NCBI RefSeq assembly: GCF_000018045.1
Contig: NC_009792.1
Location: 2,356,001-2,420,000, forward strand
Source of the DNA: Citrobacter koseri ATCC BAA-895
GTDB lineage: Bacteria; Pseudomonadota; Gammaproteobacteria; Enterobacterales; Enterobacteriaceae
DNA length: 64,000 nucleotides
Direction: 5' to 3'
The translations under genes were made by a program, and so were the position numbers. Below, in pieces: positions 45,039 through 53,688 of this stretch (position 1 is the stretch's first letter; every line of letters begins with the position of its first letter). Under the pieces are notes generated by a model that was given only the letters and a program-made list of their open reading frames with translations, did no database searches and was not told the origin of the DNA.

Positions 45039-45263
45039 GCCGGATGGCGGCTGCGCCTTATCCGGCCTACGGTGCACACGTTATTGTAGGCCCGGTAAGC
45101 GTCGCGCCACCGGGCATTATGCCGGATGGCGGCTGCGCCTTATCCGGCCTACGGAGCACACGTTATTGTAGGCTCGGTAAGCGTAGCGCCACCGGGCATA
45201 TCGCCTTATCCGGCCTACGGAGCATACGTTATTGTAGGCCCGGTAAGCGTAGCGCCACCGGGC
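45039..45263. repeat. Three-unit REP array (BIME)
   Basis: Two complete tandem units of about 82 bases (from 45039 and 45121) are each made of a GCCGGATGGCGG...ATCCGGCC arm, a spacer ACGTTATTGTAGG and a CGGTAAGCG...CCACCGGGC arm. A third unit (45202-45263) lacks the first 15 bases. Units differ by a few bases. The array lies between convergent nfsB and the XRE regulator and ends 3 bases before that regulator's stop codon. Confidence 0.93.
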
Positions 45264-45266
45264 ATT

Positions 45267-46133
45267 TTACTGCTTATCCAGCCACGCCAGCGCCTGTTCT
45301 CCGGCCTCATCCATCGGTAAATACACCAACAACCGGGAGCCGTTACGCGGTGCGGAATACCAGTACATCTGCTGCAAACTAAAACGCCCTAACCGGGGAT
45401 GGAGAAAATTCTTCACCTGGTTTTCCACGCCACGCACCTCATAACGCTGATGCCATAACGCTTCAAACTCGGAAGATGCGGCGAAAAAGCGCGCCAGTTT
45501 ATTTTCCCACCTCGGATCGCCACGGTGTTCCGCCATTGCCGCACGGAAATAAGAGACAAACGTCGGCAGCACGTCGCGGTTTTCTATGCGGCTGCGCCAG
45601 GTTTCGTTGGTGAGGTAGAGGTAAATACAGTTGCGATCGTCATCCGGGATCGTGGCAAAATCCACGCCCATCAGCCGACAAAAACTCTCATTCCACGCCA
45701 CAATATCAAAATTAGGTTTCTGAATGCTAGCTGGCTGCGGCATCAGGCTGTCAAGCATACGGCGGGTTCCCGCACTGATCCCTTCGCACACGGTGATCTG
45801 CGTCGATTCCGGCGGCGTCAGCCCGGCCAGAACAAACAGGTGTCGGGTTTCCAGCGGGCTGCATTGCAGCGCATTCGCAACGCCAACCAGTACCGACTCA
45901 GAGGGATTCACCTCCCGCCCCTGTTCCAGCCAGGTGTACCAGGTCACGCCAACTTCCGCCAGCATCGCCACCTCTTCGCGGCGCAGACCGGGCGTTCGCC
46001 GCCGACCGACGCGCGGCAGCCCCATACGTTGCGGATCGAGGCTTTCCCGCCGGGCGCGTAAAAATGCGCCGAGCTGCTTCCGGTTGTCTGCGGGTTGCAT
46101 CACCGTGGGCTCACGTCGCGTCATCACCGTCAT
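45267..46133 (-). CDS. XRE-family regulator with MmyB-like ligand domain
   Basis: A 288-residue regulator. Residues about 20-85 form an XRE helix-turn-helix with the family pattern RTPGLRREEVAMLAEVGVTWYTWLEQGR. The remainder (about 110-280) is the MmyB-like ligand-binding domain (NPDFDIVAWN-like segment NFDIVAWNESF, then LYLTNETWR and ending HPRLGRFSLQQMYW). The ATG at 46133 follows GGAGG. It diverges from a DHA2 exporter and probably controls it through the inverted repeat in the gap. Confidence 0.88.
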   Translation of the reverse strand: MTVMTRREPTVMQPADNRKQLGAFLRARRESLDPQRMGLPRVGRRRTPGLRREEVAMLAEVGVTWYTWLEQGREVNPSESVLVGVANALQCSPLETRHLFVLAGLTPPESTQITVCEGISAGTRRMLDSLMPQPASIQKPNFDIVAWNESFCRLMGVDFATIPDDDRNCIYLYLTNETWRSRIENRDVLPTFVSYFRAAMAEHRGDPRWENKLARFFAASSEFEALWHQRYEVRGVENQVKNFLHPRLGRFSLQQMYWYSAPRNGSRLLVYLPMDEAGEQALAWLDKQ

Positions 46134-46158
46134 ATTACCTCCAGCATGGTAGTACCAA

Positions 46159-46182
46159 TACCAGTATAACCAGGAACTGGTA
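46159..46182. promoter_or_regulatory. Candidate operator between XRE regulator and exporter
   Basis: TACCAGT (46159-46165) and ACTGGTA (46176-46182) form a perfect 7-base inverted repeat with a 10-base spacer. It overlaps a minus-strand promoter candidate (TTAAAC-N17-TATACT) for the regulator, consistent with autoregulation. Confidence 0.5.
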
Positions 46183-46240
46183 CCCGTTTAATTCTTCAGT
46201 AATGCTACGTCCATCTGTTGAATGACGCAATGGAGTTACC

Positions 46241-47677
46241 ATGAATACGTCAGCCGTTTCACTCAGTCGCACCGGGCTATCGCTCTTGCTGACAGGCCAA
46301 ATGCTGCCGCTTATTGATACATCGATTACCAACGTCGCCCTGGAGTCCATTACCCGCTCTTTACAGGCGACAACGACGCAACTGGAGTTAATTGTCGCCC
46401 TCTATGGGATAACGTTCGCGGTCTGTCTGGCGCTGGGGAGCAAGCTCGGCGATAACTACGGTCGCCGCCGCCTGTTTATGTGGGGAGTCGCATTCTTTGG
46501 CGTCGCCTCCCTGTTCTGCGGTCTGGCGAACTCTATTCACATGCTGCTGGGCGCCCGTATTTTGCAGGGGGCTGGCGCGGCGTTGATCGTGCCGCAAATT
46601 CTCGCCACGCTTCACGTCACGCTAAAAGGAAGCGCGCACGCAAAGGCCATCAGTTTATATGGCGGTATTGGCGGCATTGCCTTTATCGTCGGTCAAATGG
46701 GCGGCGGCTGGCTGGTCTCGGCGGATATCGCCGGGCTTGGCTGGCGCAACGCATTTTTTATTAATGTCCCGGTCTGCCTTCTGGTACTGGCATTCAGCCG
46801 CCGCCACGTTCCCGAAACGGCCAGCGAAACCCGCGCCGACATCGACTGGTTGGGCACCGTCTGTCTGGCCGCCATCCTCTGCTGCCTGCTTTTTCCTATG
46901 GCGCTGGGGCCAGAAACCGGCTGGCCCTGGCAGGCTCAGGCGGCGCTATTTGCCATTCTCCCGCTGGGATGGTGGATGCGTAAAAATGCGCTCCGGCAGG
47001 AGCTGCGCCACCAGCACCCGCTTCTGCCGCCGCGCCTGTTACGGCTGACCAGCATCCGTTTCGGCATCCTGATCGCATTGCTGTTTTTTAGCGCATGGTC
47101 AGGTTTTATGTTCTGTATGGCGCTGACTCTGCAAATGGGTCTGGGGATGGCGCCGTGGGAATCCGGCAACAGCTTTATCGCCCTCGGCGCGGCCTATTTC
47201 ATCTCGGCCTGCTACGCACCGCGATTGATTGCGCGCTACAGCATGGGGCGTATTCTGTTGATGGGTCTGGCGATTCAGATAATCGGCTTAGCCGGGTTAA
47301 TGATGACCTTCTGGCATTCGGGTATGCAAACATCCACCTTCGCGCTGGCGCCGGCAACGGCCCTGATAGGTTATGGACAGGCGCTGATCGTGAACAGCTT
47401 TTATCGTATCGGCATGCGCGATATCAGCACGCAGGATGCCGGAGCCGGAAGCGCCATTTTAAGCACGTTGCAGCAAGCCACATTGGGGCTTGGCCCGGCG
47501 GTGCTGGGGGCGTTATTTTTGCATCTGCAACACAATAGTCACGGCGATTATACGCAGTCGGTGATCGGTTTTCTGGCCGTCGAAGCTGCCATGATGCTCA
47601 GTCTGGTTCTGGCGACATTATGGTTTCGCCGCGCATTGAATATCAATGCAACCCGCCCCTGTATGGTGTCAAAATAA
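46241..47677 (+). CDS. MFS drug exporter, DHA2 (EmrB/QacA) family
   Basis: A 478-residue major facilitator protein with about 14 membrane helices. Near the N-terminus LPLIDTSITNVALESI and the loop motif GSKLGDNYGRRRLFMWG (about residues 66-82) mark the DHA2 group. The motif GAGAALIVPQ resembles antiporter motif C. The ATG at 46241 follows TGGAGTTACC. It diverges from the XRE regulator. No membrane-fusion partner (EmrA type) is adjacent, so it probably acts alone in the inner membrane. The substrate is unknown. Confidence 0.88.
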   Translation: MNTSAVSLSRTGLSLLLTGQMLPLIDTSITNVALESITRSLQATTTQLELIVALYGITFAVCLALGSKLGDNYGRRRLFMWGVAFFGVASLFCGLANSIHMLLGARILQGAGAALIVPQILATLHVTLKGSAHAKAISLYGGIGGIAFIVGQMGGGWLVSADIAGLGWRNAFFINVPVCLLVLAFSRRHVPETASETRADIDWLGTVCLAAILCCLLFPMALGPETGWPWQAQAALFAILPLGWWMRKNALRQELRHQHPLLPPRLLRLTSIRFGILIALLFFSAWSGFMFCMALTLQMGLGMAPWESGNSFIALGAAYFISACYAPRLIARYSMGRILLMGLAIQIIGLAGLMMTFWHSGMQTSTFALAPATALIGYGQALIVNSFYRIGMRDISTQDAGAGSAILSTLQQATLGLGPAVLGALFLHLQHNSHGDYTQSVIGFLAVEAAMMLSLVLATLWFRRALNINATRPCMVSK

Positions 47678-47712
47678 CAAACCTGCATCGTGCAATTTGC
47701 ATAATATCCGCA

Positions 47713-47740
47713 CAGCGGTCATCATAGACCGCTGTTTATA
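47713..47740 (+). terminator. Hairpin between exporter and ybdG
   Basis: CAGCGGTC/GACCGCTG is a perfect 8-bp stem with a 6-base loop, followed by TTTATA. It lies between the exporter stop and the ybdG ribosome site, and may terminate the exporter transcript or shape the ybdG leader. Confidence 0.5.
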
Positions 47741-47751
47741 AAGGAGACGTT

Positions 47752-48996
47752 ATGCAGGAATTAATATCTCAGGTAGAAGAACTCGGGATCGAAATGAATC
47801 ACACCACTTCGCTGGTGATGATTTTTGGCATTATTTTTCTCACTGCCATCATTGTGCATATTATTTTGCATTGGGTGGTGCTGCGAGCCTTTGAAAAGCG
47901 CGCCAGCGCCAGTTCACGCCTGTGGCTGCAAATCATTACCCAGAATAAATTATTTCACCGCCTGGCGTTTACGCTCCAGGGGATTATCGTCAATATTCAG
48001 GCTGTGCTCTGGCTACAAAAGGGGACTGAGGCGGCTGAGATATTAACCACCTGCGCACAACTGTGGATCATGATGTATGCCCTGTTGTCCGTCTTTTCGT
48101 TACTGGATGTTATTCTCAACCTGTCGCAAAAATTCCCGGCGGCGTCTCAGCTTCCGCTGAAAGGAATATTCCAGGGCATCAAGCTCATCGGCGCCATTAT
48201 CATCGGTATTCTGATGATCTCCCTGCTGATAGGCCAGTCTCCGGCTATTCTCATTAGCGGTCTCGGCGCGATGGCCGCCGTCTTAATGCTGGTGTTTAAA
48301 GACCCCATTCTCGGTCTGGTCGCGGGTATACAGCTTTCAGCGAACGATATGCTGAAGCTGGGCGACTGGCTGGAAATGCCGAAATACGGCGCGGACGGCG
48401 CGGTGATCGATATCGGCTTAACCACCGTGAAAGTGCGCAACTGGGATAATACCATTACCACCATCCCCACCTGGTCCCTGGTTTCGGACTCTTTCAAAAA
48501 CTGGAGCGGCATGTCCGCCTCTGGCGGTCGCCGAATTAAACGCAGCATCAGTATCGACGCCACCAGCATTCATTTTCTTGATGAGGATGAGCAGCAGCGT
48601 TTATATAAAGCGCATTTGTTAAAGCCCTATTTAACCACCCGTCATCAGGAAATCCAGGAATGGAACCAACAGCAGACTGCGCCGGAATCCGTACTCAATC
48701 ATCGTCGGATGACCAATATTGGCACTTTCCGCGCCTACCTGAATGAATATTTACGCCACCATCCGCGTATCCGCAAAGATATGACCATGATGGTACGCCA
48801 GCTTGCGCCGGACGATCAGGGTTTACCCATTGAGATTTACGCGTTTACCAATACCGTGGTGTGGCTGGAATATGAAAGTATTCAGGCCGATATTTTCGAC
48901 CACATTTTTGCCGTGGTCGAAGAGTTTGGCTTACGGATTCACCAGTCCCCTACAGGAAACGATATTCGCGCGCTGTCCGGGGCGTTTCAGCGCTAA
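47752..48996 (+). CDS. ybdG: Mechanosensitive channel YbdG (MscS family)
   Basis: Inner-membrane MscS-like miniconductance channel, 414 residues. About five N-terminal helices are followed by the pore helix and beta domain: GLGAMAAVLMLVFKDPILGLVAGIQL, then GDWLEMPKYGADGAVIDIGLTTVKVRNWDNT. The ATG at 47752 follows AAGGAGACGTT. Its stop lies 2 bases from the stop of the convergent LacI-type gene. Confidence 0.95.
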   Translation: MQELISQVEELGIEMNHTTSLVMIFGIIFLTAIIVHIILHWVVLRAFEKRASASSRLWLQIITQNKLFHRLAFTLQGIIVNIQAVLWLQKGTEAAEILTTCAQLWIMMYALLSVFSLLDVILNLSQKFPAASQLPLKGIFQGIKLIGAIIIGILMISLLIGQSPAILISGLGAMAAVLMLVFKDPILGLVAGIQLSANDMLKLGDWLEMPKYGADGAVIDIGLTTVKVRNWDNTITTIPTWSLVSDSFKNWSGMSASGGRRIKRSISIDATSIHFLDEDEQQRLYKAHLLKPYLTTRHQEIQEWNQQQTAPESVLNHRRMTNIGTFRAYLNEYLRHHPRIRKDMTMMVRQLAPDDQGLPIEIYAFTNTVVWLEYESIQADIFDHIFAVVEEFGLRIHQSPTGNDIRALSGAFQR

Positions 48997-48998
48997 TA

Positions 48999-49979
48999 TC
49001 AGGTACTGGCGCGGGAAATATAGCGCCAGTCCATCATCACCCTTTCGGTTGGCGCATCCGGGTGTTCAATCCGGTTCAGCAGCAGCCCGACCGCTTTACG
49101 GCCAATATCGCGGGAAGGCTGCTCGATAGTGGTCAGCTGCGGGGAAACCATCTCCGCCAGCTCCGTACCGTCAAAACCCACGACGGCGATATCCTGCGGG
49201 ATGCGCAATCCGGCGTTGGCAATGGCGCGCATGGCCCCTGCCGCCAGGGTATCCGATACCGCAAAAACCGCATCCGGGCGCGTTTCTGCCGCCAGCAAAA
49301 CGTCCATCGCCGCCATTCCGGCGCTGGAACTCAGTTCGCTGGCATACTCTACCGCCTGATAATCCAGAGACCAGGCATGAAGCGCCGCCTTATACCCCCG
49401 CTCCCTCAGACGCGCATATTTATAGCTTAAATCATGGTTGATCAGCGCAATCCGCTGATACCCCTTTTCGACCAGATGGGAGATGACCGACTGTGCGGCA
49501 TCAACGTCATTGATCCCCACACAGGAGACCGCGCCTTTATCGGCGTATTCCGCGCACTGCACCCACGGCGCATCGCCGATTATGGTGGTCAGCTCCGGTA
49601 ATTTTGAAAACGCGTCCATAGTGATAATGCCATCGACAATTTTCCCCGAGAGCAGTTTCAGCGCCGATTTTGAACGCGCCATATCCGAGCCTGAATTACA
49701 CAGCAGAATGCGATACCCGTTTTTCTCCGCCTCTTCTTCAATGCCCTTCACCACTTCTGCGCAAAAAGGGTTCGCAATATTTGAAACCATCACCAGAATC
49801 ATTGAGCTGCGCGCGGTGCGAAGCTGGCGCGCCAGCAGGTTGGGCTGATAGTTACTTTCCTTGATGGCTTGCAGCACGCGCTCGCGGTTTTTGGCTTTGA
49901 CGGTATCACTGTTATTGAGCACGCGTGATACCGTCGCCACCGACACACCGGCGAGCTGGGCGATTTTTTGAATAGACAT
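48999..49979 (-). CDS. LacI-family transcriptional regulator
   Basis: A 326-residue regulator. The N-terminal helix-turn-helix IQKIAQLAGVSVATVSRVLNNS (about 3-24) and hinge are followed by a periplasmic-binding-like sugar domain. The ATG is at 49979. It lies downstream of, and on the same strand as, the sugar cassette at 50057-53490, with a 77-base gap. It probably controls that cassette through the twin GTAATCGATTAC operators at 53513 and 53545. The ligand is unknown. Confidence 0.9.
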   Translation of the reverse strand: MSIQKIAQLAGVSVATVSRVLNNSDTVKAKNRERVLQAIKESNYQPNLLARQLRTARSSMILVMVSNIANPFCAEVVKGIEEEAEKNGYRILLCNSGSDMARSKSALKLLSGKIVDGIITMDAFSKLPELTTIIGDAPWVQCAEYADKGAVSCVGINDVDAAQSVISHLVEKGYQRIALINHDLSYKYARLRERGYKAALHAWSLDYQAVEYASELSSSAGMAAMDVLLAAETRPDAVFAVSDTLAAGAMRAIANAGLRIPQDIAVVGFDGTELAEMVSPQLTTIEQPSRDIGRKAVGLLLNRIEHPDAPTERVMMDWRYISRAST

Positions 49980-50056
49980 AACGGCGACACATCCTGCGGT
50001 TTGCGCTTTGTGTTGAGGCTACCATAAAATCGCCCTCCGGCGAACCGGGCGAAGGT

Positions 50057-51208
50057 TTACCGCATCACGCTCACCCACCGCTGGTGTTGATGGCTTTTCA
50101 CAATGGCGTCAATGATATACATCACGTCAGCACCGTCCGCGAACGAGGCAAAACGACGCACCTCCGGCGCGGGCATTTTTCCTGCCTGCACCGCAAGATA
50201 AAACTGCTGCATCATGTTTTTAAAGGCATCCGGCCAGCCCTCAATATGTCCACCGGGAAAGTGCGCGCTGCCAGCCACATCCGCGTTCATTAATCCGGGA
50301 TCGTCCGTCAGGATCTGATTCGCCTGCTGCCGGTGGCCGATCCACAACTGCTGCGGCACCTCCTGATCCCAGGCCAGCGAACAGTGACTGCCGTTAATCT
50401 CAAATGTCAGCTGGTTTTTCCGCCCGGCGCTCACCTGTGAAACGCTGAAACAGCCTTTGCTGCCGTCATCAAAACGCACCAGCACCGCTCCTCTGTCTTC
50501 CGTGCTGACCGGTTTATCTACCCACTGGCGCTCCGTGAGCGGCTGAGTAAACGTCGAGTTCCTTTCCACGCTGGCCTTACGCGTTGGCCAGACCGTGGCA
50601 AGATCCGCCATCACCTCCACAATCCGCTTTCCGGTAACAAACTGCACCGTGTCGCACCAGTGTGAACCGATATCCGCCACCGCGCGTGAGCTCCCGCCAA
50701 GCGCGGGGTCTACGCGCCAGTTATAGTCGGTTTCCAGCAGCATCCAGTCCTGCAAATAACTGCCCTGCACGGAAAACTGCCGCCCGACGCTCCCGGCGCG
50801 TACCATGCTGGCGGCCTGCTGCACCATCGCAAACTGCCGGTAGACAAAACTCACGCCATGCACCACCCCCGCCTGCTCCGCCAGCGCGGCCAGTTCACGC
50901 GCTTCATCCGGCGTCATGCAGAGCGGTTTTTCGGAGAACACAGACAACCCCGCCCGCAACACCTGGCGATTGATGTCGGCATGAAGATGGTTCGGCGTGC
51001 AGTTGTGTACCACCTGCAATCCCGGATGCGCCAGTAATGCCTCCACGCTGCCGTAAGCGTGCGGAACGTTTAGCGCCCGGGCTTTCTCCTGCGCCTTCTC
51101 CAGCGAACTGTCGCAAAGCGCAACCACCGATACGTTTCCCGGTCGGCGCAAGGCTTCAATATGCGCAGGGCCAATAAACCCGGTTCCGATAATACCAACC
51201 TGAATCAT
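50057..51208 (-). CDS. Gfo/Idh/MocA-family oxidoreductase
   Basis: A 383-residue NAD(P)-dependent sugar oxidoreductase. The Rossmann motif GIIGTGFIGPAH is at about residues 5-16, the signature SEKPLCMTPDEA near 94-105, and the catalytic histidine in DIGSHWCDTVQF near 185. The ATG at 51208 overlaps the stop of the upstream isomerase gene as ATGA. Last structural gene of the cassette. Members oxidise sugars, cyclitols or their derivatives; the substrate cannot be read from sequence. Confidence 0.9.
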   Translation of the reverse strand: MIQVGIIGTGFIGPAHIEALRRPGNVSVVALCDSSLEKAQEKARALNVPHAYGSVEALLAHPGLQVVHNCTPNHLHADINRQVLRAGLSVFSEKPLCMTPDEARELAALAEQAGVVHGVSFVYRQFAMVQQAASMVRAGSVGRQFSVQGSYLQDWMLLETDYNWRVDPALGGSSRAVADIGSHWCDTVQFVTGKRIVEVMADLATVWPTRKASVERNSTFTQPLTERQWVDKPVSTEDRGAVLVRFDDGSKGCFSVSQVSAGRKNQLTFEINGSHCSLAWDQEVPQQLWIGHRQQANQILTDDPGLMNADVAGSAHFPGGHIEGWPDAFKNMMQQFYLAVQAGKMPAPEVRRFASFADGADVMYIIDAIVKSHQHQRWVSVMR

Positions 51209-52233
51209 TTACGTACCTCATCACCCGCAGCGAAATCATCAAACGCATGCTCAGAAACCGGAATAATATGACGGCGAATAAATTCACTGCCCTCACGCGC
51301 GCCGGTGGCGGCTTCTTTCAGGCAGCACTCCCACTCCAGTACCGCCCAGCCGGGGTAATCATATTGGGCGAACTTGCTGAACAGCGTTTTGAAATCCACC
51401 TGTCCGTCACCCGGCGAACGAAACCGCCCGGCCCGTTCAATCCAGGGTTGATACCCGCCGTATACGCCGCTACGGCTGCTGGCGCGATACTCGGCATCTT
51501 TCACATGAAACGCTTTAATGCGCGAGTGGTACACATCCACAAAGCCCAGATAATCCATCTGTTGCAGCAGCAGGTGGCTGGGATCGTACAGAATATGGCA
51601 ACGCGGATGATCGTCGACCAGCGCTAAAAAACGCTCGAACGTAACGCCATCGTGCAAATCTTCGCTGGGGTGAATCTCATAACACACGTCCACGCCATGC
51701 TCATCAAAGCAGTCGAGAATCGGTCGCCAGCGGCGCGCCAGTTCGCTGAACGCCTCGTCAAAACGCTGACGATTATGCGGCGGCCAGGGGTAAAAATAGG
51801 GCCAGGCGAGCGAACCGGAGAAGGTGGCATGTGCGGTCAGCCCCAGTTTTTGCGAAGCGGCGGCAGCCTGTTGCAACGTCTGCGTCGCCCATGCCTGTCG
51901 CGCCTGCGGGTTTCCGCGCATCGACGGCGGCGCAAAACCGGCAAACGCCTCATCATAGGCCGGGTGTACCGCAATCAGTTGACCTTCAAGATGGGTCGAT
52001 AATTCACTGATGACCAGGCCGTGATCCGCCAGCATCCCGCGAATATCATCACAGTAGGTCTGGCTCACGGCGGCCTGTTCAACATCAAACAACGCTTTAT
52101 GATTGCAGGGGATCTGCAAGGCCTTATAACCCAGCCCTGCCGCCCAACCGGCCAGCCCTTCCAGCGTATTAAACGGGGGTTGCCTGCCGATAAACTGCGC
52201 CAGAAAAATACCCGGTCCCTTAATGGTTCTCAT
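51205..52233 (-). CDS. Sugar phosphate isomerase/epimerase (TIM barrel)
   Basis: A 342-residue xylose-isomerase-like TIM barrel. Metal-binding residues sit in CYEIHPSEDLHDG, LYDPSHLLLQQ, KAFHVKDAEY and LEWECC. The ATG at 52233 follows GGAGGGGTT, 15 bases after the transporter gene. It overlaps the dehydrogenase gene, so the two enzymes are coupled and probably act in sequence on one sugar. Confidence 0.9.
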   Translation of the reverse strand: MRTIKGPGIFLAQFIGRQPPFNTLEGLAGWAAGLGYKALQIPCNHKALFDVEQAAVSQTYCDDIRGMLADHGLVISELSTHLEGQLIAVHPAYDEAFAGFAPPSMRGNPQARQAWATQTLQQAAAASQKLGLTAHATFSGSLAWPYFYPWPPHNRQRFDEAFSELARRWRPILDCFDEHGVDVCYEIHPSEDLHDGVTFERFLALVDDHPRCHILYDPSHLLLQQMDYLGFVDVYHSRIKAFHVKDAEYRASSRSGVYGGYQPWIERAGRFRSPGDGQVDFKTLFSKFAQYDYPGWAVLEWECCLKEAATGAREGSEFIRRHIIPVSEHAFDDFAAGDEVRK

Positions 52234-52248
52234 AACCCCTCCTGAAAA

Positions 52249-53490
52249 TTACGCCAGCTCTTTCTCGTCATACTTGAAAGCGAAAAGGAAAATCGCGGCA
52301 ATCACCGCAGCGGCCACTGCCGGGAGCCACCAGAACGTCACCCAGGCCTGGGGAACCGCCTGCCCCGCAACCAGGCGGTTGTACAGCGCGCCGGAGATCT
52401 GCGAGCCGAGCAGCATACCGATGCCATAGGTAAACATGACGATCATACTTTGCGCCTGCCCTTTCACCTTTTCTCCGGCAATGCGGTCGGTATAGATAAA
52501 ACCCACGACAAAGAAAAAGTCATAACACACGCCATGAAGCAAAATACCGAGATAGAGCAGGAAGCGCCCCTCTTCGCTGATGCCGAGCGCAAAGAAGGCA
52601 TAACGGACAAACCAGGCGCACATCCCGATCAGCAGCATGTATTTCACCCCCAGACGGCGGAACAGGAAGGGGATCACCAGCATAAAGACGATTTCGGACA
52701 TCTGGCCGAATGACATCGCGGTGCTGACATCGCCCACGCCAGCATCCGCCAGGAACGAGGCGGTATAGGCGTAGTAAGTCCCCAGCGGCACGGAGATTAA
52801 CGTCGCGCAAAGCGAGAACACAAAGAAGTGGCGGGTCTTGAGTAATGCAAACGCATCAGCGCAAAGAAGATCGCGTATCTTCACCGGCAACCCCTTCGCT
52901 GGCGCAGGGGTGTGCGGCAGCGTCAGGCTGTAGAGCGCCAGAATCACAGAGCAGAGCGCGGCAAGCGTGAAGATCCCGGTGGTGTCGGAAATCCCCGTCA
53001 CGCCGATAAAAATACCGGCCACAATCCAGCCAATCGTGCCGAACACGCGTACAACCGGGAAGGTTTTATCTTTATCTGACAGGCTATGAAAGGCGATGTT
53101 GTTGGTCAGCGCCAGCGTTGGCATGTAGCACAGCGTATAGCCAAACAGCAGCCCGATGAGCAATGCCCCGTTTTGCGCCACCAGCGCCTGCGGTACAAAC
53201 CACAGAATCGCCGCCCCCGCCACATGCATCACCGCCATCACTTTTTGCGACGCAAAGAAGCGATCCACCAGCATCCCCAGTACAAACGGCGACAGGATGG
53301 AGGCGATCGGCCCGGCGGAAAACGCATCGCCAATCAGCAGCGACATGTTGTACTGGGTCATCACCAGCCCCAGCGTCACCGACCAGCTCCCCCAGATGAA
53401 GAACTGTAAGAACATCATTAACGACAGTCTCGGCACCAGCAGCCGGTACTGTACGGTCTGTTTTCCACTACTTTCGGTTGTCGACACCAT
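52249..53490 (-). CDS. MFS sugar/nucleoside:proton symporter (NHS family)
   Basis: A 413-residue inner-membrane transporter of the nucleoside:H+ symporter group (NupG, XapB, YegT relatives), with about 12 helices. Family segments are LSLMMFLQFFIWGSWSVTLG at the N-terminus and FPVVRVFGTIGWIVAG. The ATG at 53490 has AGGTGAGGC upstream. It is first in the transporter-isomerase-dehydrogenase operon, and the twin operators begin 23 bases upstream of its start. The pairing with sugar enzymes favours a sugar or glycoside substrate over nucleosides. Confidence 0.88.
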   Translation of the reverse strand: MVSTTESSGKQTVQYRLLVPRLSLMMFLQFFIWGSWSVTLGLVMTQYNMSLLIGDAFSAGPIASILSPFVLGMLVDRFFASQKVMAVMHVAGAAILWFVPQALVAQNGALLIGLLFGYTLCYMPTLALTNNIAFHSLSDKDKTFPVVRVFGTIGWIVAGIFIGVTGISDTTGIFTLAALCSVILALYSLTLPHTPAPAKGLPVKIRDLLCADAFALLKTRHFFVFSLCATLISVPLGTYYAYTASFLADAGVGDVSTAMSFGQMSEIVFMLVIPFLFRRLGVKYMLLIGMCAWFVRYAFFALGISEEGRFLLYLGILLHGVCYDFFFVVGFIYTDRIAGEKVKGQAQSMIVMFTYGIGMLLGSQISGALYNRLVAGQAVPQAWVTFWWLPAVAAAVIAAIFLFAFKYDEKELA

Positions 53491-53512
53491 TTTTTTGCCT
53501 CACCTTTAAAAA

Positions 53513-53524
53513 GTAATCGATTAC
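53513..53524. promoter_or_regulatory. Operator 1 for the LacI-type regulator
   Basis: GTAATCGATTAC is a perfect 12-base palindrome flanked by A-rich arms (AAAGTAATCGATTACAAA). It lies just upstream of the transporter gene. Confidence 0.75.
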
Positions 53525-53544
53525 AAATAAACTCAAAATGAAAA

Positions 53545-53556
53545 GTAATCGATTAC
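53545..53556. promoter_or_regulatory. Operator 2 for the LacI-type regulator
   Basis: A second identical GTAATCGATTAC with the same A-rich flanks lies 32 bases (about three helical turns) from the first, so two dimers could bind the same face of the DNA. The cassette promoter is probably between or over them. Confidence 0.75.
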
Positions 53557-53654
53557 AAAACAAAGATCCTGCGGATCAAATAAGAATTGCGAGGAGAGTC
53601 ACGATAAAGGTGAAGCGTGGCGCGGCGCGCGATGTTGCGGGTGGCGGCTGTGCA

Positions 53655-53681
53655 GGCCCGGTAAGCGCAACGCCACCGGGC
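53655..53681. repeat. REP element after pheP
   Basis: One unit GGCCCGGTAAGCG...CCACCGGGC lies 8 bases downstream of the pheP stop, between pheP and the sugar cassette. Confidence 0.8.
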
Positions 53682-53688
53682 AGCAGGA

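Noticed and set aside
45039..45263. CRISPR-like tandem repeats
   Set aside because: The units are REP hairpins with conserved spacers of the same sequence; CRISPR spacers would differ from one another, and no cas gene is near.
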